Part shown: in pieces, positions 40,101 through 64,000 of the stretch | How positions within the stretch are numbered: the stretch's first letter is position 1 | How the letters are laid out: every line of letters begins with the position of its first letter | From: Oasisia sp. SBJ-2009 | Taxonomy: Eukaryota; Annelida; Polychaeta; Sabellida; Siboglinidae | NCBI GenBank assembly: GCA_964017155.1 | Contig: OZ024855.1 | Coordinates: forward strand, 3,077,491 to 3,141,490 | Direction: 5' to 3' | DNA: 64,000 nucleotides | Notes under the pieces: generated by a model | Database searches by the model: none | The model's input: the letters and a program-made list of their open reading frames with translations, nothing else | Told to the model about the DNA's origin: nothing | Made by a program: the position numbers and the translations under genes

Positions 40101-41777
40101 GGAGGGAAGGGGAGGAGTGCGGCCAGGGGAGAGGGCTATGAGAAGGGGCTGGCGCGACACGGGGATGAAGTCTTCCAGAAGTTCACCAAGCGAGTGTCCC
40201 TCTGTCCACAACAACTCCTCAGGTGAGTGTCATGTGTCAGGTGAGTGTCGTGTGTCGGGTGTCATGTGGTGGGTGAGTGTCTTGTGTCATGTGTCGGGTG
40301 TCATGTGTCGGGTGTCATGTGTCGGGTGAGTGTCTTGTGTCGGGTGTCATGTGTCGGGTGAGTGTCTTGTGTCGGGTGTCGCTGAGTATCATGTGTTGGG
40401 TGAGTATCATGTGTCGGGTGAGTATCATGTGTTGGGTGAGTATCATGTGTCGGGTGTGTGTCTTGTGTCGGGTGAGTGTCATGTGTTGGGTGAGTATCGT
40501 GTGTCGGGTGAGTGTTGGTTGTATGACATGTCAGTGTCGGGAGAGTGGCAAATTTCATGTCAGTGTCGATTGAGTGTCAGGTAAGTTATGTGATTGTCAC
40601 TGTCACGTGTGCACGAAGTGAGTACTAAATATCATGAGTCATTGGTTAGCATTGAATGAGTCTCAGGTGAGCATCAGGTAAGTGTTAGAAAAATGTTGGG
40701 GGGAAAATCTCTTCCTCTCTGTTTATGTCATCTTAAAAGCTTGTTTGCATTTTCTCATAGGATCAAGTTATGCTGTGTATAAATATATATATTATATATA
40801 AATTTATATATATAATTGTGTTTTAATTAATCACTTTTTTAGAGACGAACCAGTGAGTTGTTTTAACTGTGTCTATAGCGATACATTTCAGTCGTGCTCT
40901 GGATAGTTTTCCTGCAGTTGGCAACCGAGGTCGACTTTGACACTGTTGTTTTGAAAGTAAACATTGCCTGCTTCAGATATTCCCACAGTGGCAGTGAAGT
41001 CTACATCACCAAGCCTAGGTCGGCAATCACAGTTCCCCACTGCTTGCATTGTGGTGCAGAGAGGGTGTTTGAGCTACAGTTGATGCCCTCGCTCGTCACC
41101 CTTCTGTCTCAGGGTAAATACTGACCCCGTTAAATCACAAAATGTTACATTTGAGTAACTATTGTTGATTTTACTAATGGCAACCTTTAAACCCTATCCA
41201 CCTAGTGCTACTTTGACAATCTTGACGGATAGTATATTTCCCTCTGAATGACATTCTGTGACATTTGGATCCAGGCAGATGGGTAGGACCAACAGTTGTC
41301 CATGGACTGCTTTTTATGATGAGGGGGATTCATGTTCATTCAGTTCAATTATTTGTTATGGATATTGGTGTTATATTATAATAATTAACAACCAGATTGT
41401 ATAAAATAAATGATGGCGACTAATATCAAAGTAGTCAATTGTGATTTTTGCAGTTAAATTAACCTCATGCAGCAAAGTTAGTTAATAAAATAATTTGATA
41501 ATTGATTCAGCTGAATTAATCATAGAAATTAAAACATTGTCTTGTAGGTATTCTTAGGCACATTTACACAAATACGACCACATCAAAGTGTTCCTGGTTT
41601 GACTGATATAATGATGTGCTATTGACCTGTTATTCCCCTGCAGATCTTCCCATAGAGTTTGGCACAGTCCTCATTTACACATGCAGCAGGAGTTGCTGGG
41701 AGACAGAGACAGCATCTGTCAGGGAGGAGTACATTTATGTCCAACCAGACCCAGACCAGCATCTGTTTAAGTGTTGA
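37120..41777 (+). CDS. PDCD2L: Programmed cell death protein 2-like, 6 exons, 468 aa
   Basis: Exons: 37120-37209, 37957-38117, 38673-39419, 40085-40222, 40977-41113, 41644-41777. All junctions are GT-AG with agreeing phases; 1407 nt including TGA. The N terminus MAKVLLGTCDEAV leads to the DWSTSKIGGKP block typical of the family. Exon 2 holds a Cys-rich zinc-binding motif (LCPLCAGC) and the LYCPLAASPFNRTLYVFACV block. Exon 3 is long, acidic and poorly conserved (DDWDDDDDDVA), ending in the conserved YYISVIEEP segment. Exons 4-6 encode the PDCD2 C-terminal domain: YEKGLARHGDEVFQKFTKRV, CLHCGAERVFELQLMPSLV, IEFGTVLIYTCSRSCW and a terminal DPDQHLFKC. Family members bind ribosomal protein uS5/RPS2 and act in 40S assembly and nuclear export; that role is inherited from homologues. 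The enlarged exon 3 makes it longer than the roughly 360-aa vertebrate protein. Confidence 0.94.
38222..38518. mobile_element. MITE-like element, copy 1, PDCD2L intron 2
   Basis: About 297 bp from ATAGCTTTATGCA to TGCATAAAGCCC (short terminal inverted repeat). It contains the internal palindrome GTCCACCCGTCATTTGGACG. Same orientation and about 85 percent similar by eye to copy 2 in intron 3. No ORF. Confidence 0.8.
39738..40043. mobile_element. MITE-like element, copy 2, PDCD2L intron 3
   Basis: About 306 bp, flanked on both sides by the 10-mer GAATGTCACC (39728-39737 and 40044-40053), a good target-site duplication. Ends ATAGCTTTAT and ATAAAGCCCT form a short inverted repeat. With copy 1 it brackets PDCD2L exon 3. 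Insertion ends only about 30 bp before the exon 4 acceptor. Confidence 0.85.
40222..40575 (+). repeat. Minisatellite of GTGTCGGGTGAGT units starting at a 5' splice site
   Basis: The PDCD2L exon 4 donor (CTCAG|GTGAGT at 40222/40223) is the first unit of a degenerate array of GTGTC and GGTGAGT words. The consensus donor GGTGAGT recurs about ten times over the next 290 bp. Confidence 0.85.
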
Positions 41778-41813
41778 CCCGAAGAAAGTGTTTAGAATCT
41801 GCAGATTACTACA

Positions 41814-41819
41814 AATAAA
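41814..41819 (+). terminator. PDCD2L poly(A) signal AATAAA
   Basis: Canonical AATAAA 37 bp after the TGA, giving a very short 3' UTR. Confidence 0.8.
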
Positions 41820-42111
41820 GTTATCAGAATGTGAATGATATAGTTTATTGTGTGTTTAATGATGTTCTGCATTGATAGAAAGTGTCTCTGCATGTGTATG
41901 TGCAGGTCAGGTATTGGAGAAACATTGACACGTACGAATGCAGACAATATATCTTCAGAATGCAGGTCATGGGTAGTGTCCTGTTTTATGGGATATAACC
42001 AGCATGTTATGGGATATAACCTGTGTATTGTGGGATATAAACCGCAGGTAGATAGCAAACCCCAATCACCCTTGAAGTGTAGATCAATTACAATAGTCAT
42101 GTGATGAGTGG

Positions 42112-42117
42112 TTTTAT
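42112..42117 (-). terminator. Candidate PASK poly(A) signal
   Basis: Minus-strand AATAAA about 1.4 kb beyond the PASK stop codon, and about 300 bp from the PDCD2L signal on the opposite strand. A nearer non-canonical signal cannot be excluded. Confidence 0.4.
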
Positions 42118-43535
42118 TCCAGCTGAATATCACAAAATACAAAAGACACCAGTCAGTTACATGACAGAGGCCAGGTTATGATCATGTTACTAAAATACAT
42201 TTGCGTCACCAGTCATCAACATCTTAACACAGCTTAAGTAAATTTTATCGTCGAACCTAATGTATACATGTGCTTGTCAATTGACTTGTTAGTCTCAAAT
42301 CATTGTGTACTAGGCATAGTGATGTTATATTGCATACACAGTAAATTATGTATGAACATTTGTAGCAAGTATAATTTAAGAATCGACGTAACAGTTAGAG
42401 AAATTCTATTCACAATACTTGCACAATTTTGTCAAACCATTGTGACAGAACAAATAAACCACAAATAATTACTCGTACACACAAGGTTCAACTATTAGAT
42501 GAGAGCACCTTGTAATTTGTCCAATATTAAATGAATACCTAATTAATATAAATATAGAAACTATTAATTAATATAAATATAGAAATAGGTTTTACATAGG
42601 AAACTACTAATAGATAACATGTTACTTAAGTGTGTTATAAAACATGTTGGCTATAAACTTGTTGCAGACACTTGGCATATGAAGATTCAATGATGCCAAG
42701 ATTACACACATTTACCAATTACACACACAACTCATTCAGTATGTTCCTGTTTAAACCATCACTTCGTCCCATGGATGTAAGTTTGCACAACCAAAGTTGA
42801 TAATACCAGAAAGTAAGAGAACGTCATATCAATACCAATCCAGATTGTCTCGTGTTAAAATGTCCATAAATGAATACTGATGACATTCTCTTGTTAACAA
42901 AAAAATCTACGCTTACTAGCATGGTATACATTCTAAATGTCTTATTTACATACATCAGCTACAAACATAGGTTTCCACCTGTGGACAGGTGTAAGAATGA
43001 ACCACACAAATTGTGGGACTACACAAAAATATACAATAGCAATATCTTTACCGACTCGACAATCAACATAAATAACTAATGAAAAGCAACATATTACATA
43101 CAAACTTGTGTTCTTGTCTTGTACAAGGTGCATGCATTTGTTCTGCGTGATTAAAATGTGTTGTTGACGTGCTGTAGAGTAATGTGATTGCAGCAGAACA
43201 AATTTGTCCATGAACAGTTCATCTAATTTACATGAACCTTGTTAGAACAGTCGAATAACTCGGTGTCCTGAATCCTCAGCGAGATTCAGTTCAGCCCAAT
43301 CACAGCAGACATCATGTTGTCTACACTCGCTGACAGCATCCCACATTTATACGCCAATGTACAAATGTTCAGACGTGAATCAGTGAACCAGACACATGCA
43401 AGCAGTTAGTGGTTAGTTAACATATTTAATTATCATGTCTGATGGAAGCATCACAGATCTACAGAGACAGGAAACAAACATAGCCTCTGAAAAGGACCAC
43501 GAGTGGACTATGACACAAACACATGACAAGACATG

Positions 43536-58982
<15,447 letters not shown>

Positions 58983-59742
58983 CTCAGTCTACAAGTCACT
59001 GAAATGGCAAAACACAAATGACACACATCTACTTTCAGCGTACCAGTTAATACATATTTACATGTTGAAAATCTGCAAAGTTGCAATAGATTCTTCTCTG
59101 ATGGAATTAAAAATTTGCTCAGATTGTTTACATACTTTACATATGAGTCTGTTTTGTATTATATTGGCTTCATTTTCATGTTGGAATGAATAAACACTCA
59201 TTTTCAATATCCATACATGGATAAACGTCTAACTTTATTTCTTGACAGAGTTTAAAAAGCACTACATTCAGACATTGTTTAAAGTTTATATTTCTTGTCA
59301 ACTTGATCTGCCAGTCTAAACAATGAGGGTCCGTCTAAAATTAGATAAAGAAACTGTTTTAAATCTGATTTGTTATACACTGTACATGTAGTGCAAAAAA
59401 CCCTACTGGGCATCACGCACTAATATGGATGTTTGGTTTCAGGATGGCTGGCTTTGTGTCATCTGGAAGTGGAATAAGAGTGTTTGTGGGAATATGGGAT
59501 TAGGTGGATAGGGTAAAGTACAGGTCATTGATGGGGAGGTTGGGGGTGTGGTAGGGTTGGGGTGTGGAGGGGGACAGGGGTGGTGGTGTGTGTTGTCTAT
59601 TGGAGGTGCCTGAAGGGTGCAGTTGTCAGGTTAATATGTCCTGCAACTGCAAGGCTGCAATGCACCCTTGAAGGCGTCGAGATTGTCGTGGGTACATTAG
59701 ATGGAAGTCTGTCCCACTGGGCTACCATTCGGGGAAAGAAGC
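58983..59742. other. Upstream region of PASK; G-rich tract at 59537-59585
   Basis: It contains the likely PASK promoter and 5' UTR. A possible acceptor (ACTTGTAG) lies a few bases before the ATG, so a non-coding first exon may exist further right. The plus strand at 59537-59585 has at least five runs of three or more G in about 50 bp, a G-quadruplex-type sequence. No other gene was seen. Confidence 0.5.
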
Positions 59743-59918
59743 TGTCGTATGTGTCGAATACCGTACCCCCTCACATTATCTATGCATGAACTAATAACCG
59801 GTCCCGAGAGAGCACGTGTTAGTCTCTTCCCACGTAGCCAGTAGCGATGTAGCCGCTAGTGTTTTCTCTCTGTCAATAAACGCTCATTATACTCGTATAC
59901 GTGTCGTATTACGAGACA

Positions 59919-59934
59919 TGGTGTCGAAGTGAGA
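59919..59934 (+). other. Primer-binding site
   Basis: TGGTGTCGAAGTGAGA directly follows the CA end of the 5' LTR. The initial TGG is complementary to a tRNA CCA end. Confidence 0.75.
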
Positions 59935-59998
59935 TCGATGTTTATCACGTAAAAATATTGATTGAAAAAAGAAGAAGAAAACAACAGAAAAGCGGAAA

Positions 59999-60319
59999 AT
60001 GTCGAAGTTTAACCCGCCGTCCAACTTCCAGTTCGACAAGCCAAACGAGTGGCCGGAATGGCGTGACCGTTTCTCGCGTTACCGTTTAGCGACGAAGCTC
60101 AACAAAGACGACGGCGAGGTACAAGTAAGTGCGCTAAAGCAACTTCCGGTATGCGACATACCGACACCCATCGATGACGATTTCGAGCCAGACGCAGCCA
60201 CGATTCCGACAGACACACCTGTCAGACAACTAGTACCACCAGCTGGAGTGGCAGCAGACCATTACGTAACAAGGAGCGGAAGAACTGTCGTGACACCAGC
60301 TCGATTTAGAGAGAACTAG
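59999..60319 (+). pseudogene. Fused gag start / pol C-terminal ORF, 106 aa
   Basis: The first 45 or so residues look like a Ty3/gypsy gag N terminus (FNPPSNFQFDKPNEWPEWRD, then EVQVSAL). After that the sequence changes to an acidic Pro/Thr-rich stretch and a C-terminal VTRSGRTVVTPARF. That is the usual end of the integrase region of such elements. An internal deletion appears to have joined the two in frame, keeping an open ORF. Whether it is translated is unknown. Confidence 0.75.
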
Positions 60320-60578
60320 GTACAGTAGTGAACTCACTCACTGAGGCAGAATAATCCTCGAGTCACTACTACGATAACAGAGTAGTCCACCTCTGTATTC
60401 GTCTAGAGTAGTCTATTTAGAATAGTCTATCGCAGCTAATCAAGTTTGTTCTAACTAAGAAATATTAATCGACAATATGTTACTTAGCGATAATTGCACG
60501 GACACTGAAACGTCACCAAGGACATTACTATTTGGAAGAACATTATCATGAAAGACAATTCGATTATTTGCTAATAAC

Positions 60579-60592
60579 TCAAAGAGGGGAGA
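60579..60592 (+). other. Polypurine tract
   Basis: CAAAGAGGGGAGA, ending directly at the TG of the 3' LTR. Confidence 0.7.
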
Positions 60593-60770
60593 TGTCATAT
60601 GATGTGTCGAATACCGTACCCCCTCACATTATGTATGCGTGAACTAATAACCGCTCCCGAGAGAGCACTGTTAGTCTCTTCCCGCGTAGCCAGTAGCGAT
60701 GTAGCCGCTAGTGTTTTCTCTCTGTCAATAAACGCTCATTATACTCGTATACGTGTCGTATTACGAGACA

Positions 60771-63683
60771 AGATCTGTATATGTAGTAGTTGTAGGAGGT
60801 GGATATTTGTCTGTATTTGTGTGGGTGGTTGGATCTTGTTTGGCTGTGTCTGGGCTTGAAGTTACTACACTTGTTTACAGTTATTTGTACGTTTCAATTT
60901 TTATTATTCTCGTAAATTCATTTTCGTGTGCATGCACCTAAGCAATGCGTACCACACAAACTCCTATGTTAGAAGGCAGAAGGGACTGGGTCTGTGTGGA
61001 GTCCAAAGGCAAAGTCGACCAAATGCAAGCACCAGTAATTCATGAGTAATGCCTAACTTCAAGCTAATGGCAATGACAGCATTAGGTTAACCGTTTTAAA
61101 AGTAACTCGATTACACTTTTGTGAGATAATTTAAAGAATAATATGGCATTACATATTTATGATAAGTAGTCTTTAACACGAGGCGTACACTGGTCAAGAT
61201 TTCAGATACAGTTTCACTAGACTAGCCTTCGTCAACGCAAAACAGTAGCTATGTGGAAAAAAATTTAAAAGTTAACCCTTTCCAACTTAATTGGTATCAT
61301 TGGAAAGGGCTTGAACATACCTTTCAAACGGTACCAAGATCACCTTTATGTGACAAGTATTAAACAAGTTATGGTGTTCTATATCTTAGAAATTAGGCTC
61401 GTTTTTTGGCCTTAGTCTTAATGGAAAGCAGTTAGCAGATCTGATGTAACTTGTGACCCGTTTCTTAGTTTTCTGGTGGTTTCATGCCATAACTTTCTTA
61501 ATTCTTGTTCGATTTTCAAAATCTTGGTACCATTGGAAAGCCTAGAAAATTCGAAATGAGAATAAACAATTTTAAATCTAATTCATCTATGATTATGATC
61601 TATAGCTAATTATAACCTAATCAACTATTTACATTTTTATTTTAAAATTTTAATTGATTTAAATAAATTTAATGTGTATTTTATTTATTATATTGCCATC
61701 ATTGTATTATATCGCCATACATAATATAAATTATATATCATCATATTATAGTACTTACTATATTACTGTACATATTTAATATTCATGTAAGGCAGCCAAT
61801 ATGGATCCTCAACCTATGATCTGGGGAAAAGAAATTTAAAAAAAAAAAAACGGAAAGTGTTCCTGTCCTGATTCTGAAATATATTGACAAAAATGCCTTT
61901 AGAATACAATGGACACTAGCATGTGGTGTCACTATTTGTTAACAAATGATATTGCCAAATCAGATTGCTGGAATGTGGTAACGTGACCTCCACTCATCAA
62001 ACCAGCCTACAATTTAGAGTAGAATGCATGCATCAAAATCATCAATCATCGGTGTATACAAACTACAATTACCACTTACCTTAGTAAATATCAATTCTCA
62101 GGACTTTAACACTATCGATAATCCACACGACCACAGTATTTTATAGCAAAGTGAAAAATAACAGTATAAAGTCAAGTTATTTTCACCCAAAAATCCCTTT
62201 ACATGGGGCCTTTCCAGAGCCTATGTGTACTTTTGAGCAGGGAAAAACATGATGAGAGGATCGATAAATTTCCTCCAAATTCAGCATACACATCGTAAAT
62301 AGACTGAACAAAAAGATATTATAGGTTTCACAAATAATTATGCTTACATTCAATGTGATCGTTGATGGTTTTATTCAATTTTCTTGGTAAAAAATGGCAA
62401 CAATTTCCACACGCAAAATTCATAAACTTATCGGTGGCCGATTTACAAAATAAAACTGTGAGGCTGCAGAGGAAGATGTGAACTACACCATCAAAACAAA
62501 AGCACATAGCTTTCTTAGAACACAAAGCAACACAACACTCCGCAAGGTACGGTATTTTGACTGATCTCCACCAGTGGTGGTAGTCATATCAGGCACGCGA
62601 TCCGCAGATCGAGGCCACTGCAATAAGCCAGTTGACCGGGTATTTACACATAGCTAAAAACAGGCAAAATCAAAATCGTCGCCTACAAAATGTTGGTGAC
62701 ACTTGCAAGAGAACACACAATTTACAAATAATACATTATTGTTGTGATATATTTCTTCATATATATGAACGTTTTCTTTAAAATGCAGATAATTCAACTG
62801 TTGTATACTACCATTCAGTAACATTAGGTGTATGTGAATAAGATGTTTTTACATTCTTACCGTTCAAGTCATCCGCCAAAAATTGTAAATAACGACCTAA
62901 ACTGCGCGCGCATTCAATGTCGTAACTCCAACAGAATTAATTCACTATTTTATTGCTCGCACAATAGATACGTGCAGCAGACTATCATAATTTGTAAATT
63001 GGCCAAAACTATACCTTCTTTTTAATTATATAATGCTGAAACAATACTTATTTTAACAAGATGTACGTTGCAAAACTGGGTCAGTGAAAACAATAATCAG
63101 GGACGGATAAACGTATTTGAAATTATCTCGGAGATTGGACATAAAATAATATTCATAAGCCGGTGAAATCGACTGCCAGATGTTTTGATTGTCGCCACGT
63201 CAGGTGACCATAATATATTTCAATCAACCTTGCAGCTGTGCTTAGGATGCGAACGGGTCATTATATTAGGAGTCTCACAAGTGCATGTTTCGGTGGGAAC
63301 TATTCCGTATTCCAAAATTCGATTATTATTCTAGATTTACCATGTGCCAACAATTGGTTCAACGCATGCGCACTAAAGAATTTGGCGCGAAAGCGCTAAC
63401 TCGGTCTTTTACTTTGATAATGGTAAGGATGTTTATCTACCCTAAATATACATGTATATCAAAGTGCCATTCATATTTGGAACGATGCACGTTTAGTTGA
63501 AAGTGCCGTTTAGCAGCATGGTGAATGGCTTTTTATGCCATTAGCCAATAGTATGTGTCAGCGGGTGGAATAAAGTTCACTGTTTACGCCAATTACGCGA
63601 TATACGGTCTCACAAACTGTCACACACGGTGATCACCGTTTCACGGTCTGCTCAGCGGCTCTGTGGAACAATTTGCTTCCTAC
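60771..63683. other. No gene seen; AT-rich DNA
   Basis: About 2.9 kb with only short ORFs (up to about 70 codons) and no domains or transposon ends recognised. The stretch 61570-61800 is extremely AT-rich. Confidence 0.45.
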
Positions 63684-64000
63684 ACTCACAACATGTAGAG
63701 CGCCGGATTGTCAATCCAGGGGACGCTGGTTTAATCTCAATTACCGACGTTAGGCAATTTCGGTGACCCCACATTTGCCTGTGTCTTTCGAAAGAGACAC
63801 TGTCAGTGTCACTGAAAGCCGGTAGTCCCTTCTCTCTGGACTGGTGCCTAGAATGAGTTCAATGACAGACTATGCTATGGGAAGTAAAGGATCCCACACA
63901 GGCAGTAAATGTGTAACCTGTATTGGACTCAATAATTCTAGAGAAGGACAGACTCCTGCGTTAGCCCAAGTTTGGGCTGTTTGGAGGAAACCGTCTGAGG
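63684..64000 (+). mobile_element. Probable tRNA-derived SINE, cut by the window end
   Basis: The head TGTAGAGCGCCGGATTGTCA, then ATCCAGGGG and GCTGGTTTAATCTC, has tRNA spacing. TAGAGCGCCGG serves as an A box, ATTGTCAATCC as an anticodon arm with GTC (tRNA-Asp-like), and GGTTTAATCTC as a decayed B box (normally GGTTCGANNCC). A non-tRNA body of at least 250 bp follows. The tail is beyond the window. Confidence 0.55.

Larger units (their letters stand above)
59743..60770 (+). mobile_element. Short internally deleted LTR retrotransposon (Ty3/gypsy-like)
   Basis: LTRs at 59743-59918 (176 bp) and 60593-60770 (178 bp) start TGTC and end GAGACA, are about 95 percent alike, and contain the promoter/poly(A)-like TCAATAAACGCTC. 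The 5' LTR is followed at once by TGGTGTCGAAGTGAGA, a tRNA-type primer-binding site. The 3' LTR is preceded by AAAGAGGGGAGA, a polypurine tract. Only 674 bp lie between the LTRs, so protease, RT, RNase H and integrase are gone. No matching target-site duplication was seen (flanks AAAGC and AGATC). Any further movement would depend on proteins from another copy. Confidence 0.92.

Overview
This is nuclear DNA from an invertebrate animal. It has interrupted genes with GT-AG introns, AATAAA polyadenylation signals, several retrotransposon and MITE families, long simple-repeat arrays and a fixed 200-base N gap. Gene content, intron layout and the retroelement types suggest a mollusc or another lophotrochozoan; that is inference, because no species-specific marker was recognised.

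Left third (1-30 kb). This part is gene-poor. It holds a possible orphan first exon (1484-1536) and the last coding exon of an unrecognised plus-strand gene that emerges from the gap (3700-4174). It also holds a series of low-complexity arrays: CCAG/CCAC at 7.7-8.0 kb, a near-pure GTGTGC hexamer array at 9.1-9.35 kb, a 2.5 kb GGGA/GGCA array at 10.9-13.4 kb and a 1.1 kb GGAC/GGGC array at 14.5-15.6 kb. A decayed LINE lies at 16.1-17.1 kb. From 17,480 to 25,526 there is an array of three 2,531-bp units plus a 454-bp terminal repeat, ordered DR-int-DR-int-DR-int-DR and bounded by CACTT on both sides. A second LINE (RT with YADD) at 25.9-27.9 kb sits between two (CA)n tracts.

Middle and right (30-59 kb). 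Three protein genes can be resolved exon by exon with consistent phase. They are a RAB20-like small GTPase (minus, 5 coding exons, 207 aa), PDCD2L (plus, 6 exons, 468 aa) and PASK, the PAS-domain Ser/Thr kinase (minus, 19 coding exons, 1667 aa). RAB20 and PDCD2L are divergent across about 2.2 kb. PDCD2L and PASK converge, with candidate poly(A) signals about 300 bp apart.

Most notable pattern. Three minisatellites lie on splice junctions and carry many copies of the splice site itself: the 3' splice sites of PASK exons 5 and 16 and the 5' splice site of PDCD2L exon 4. PASK also has two in-frame coding minisatellites and a C-terminal tail resembling tandem SUMO-interacting motifs.

Right end (59-64 kb). 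A short internally deleted LTR retrotransposon (176/178-bp LTRs, PBS, PPT) has an ORF joining a gag start to a pol-like C terminus. After AT-rich DNA without visible genes, the window ends in what looks like a tRNA-derived SINE.
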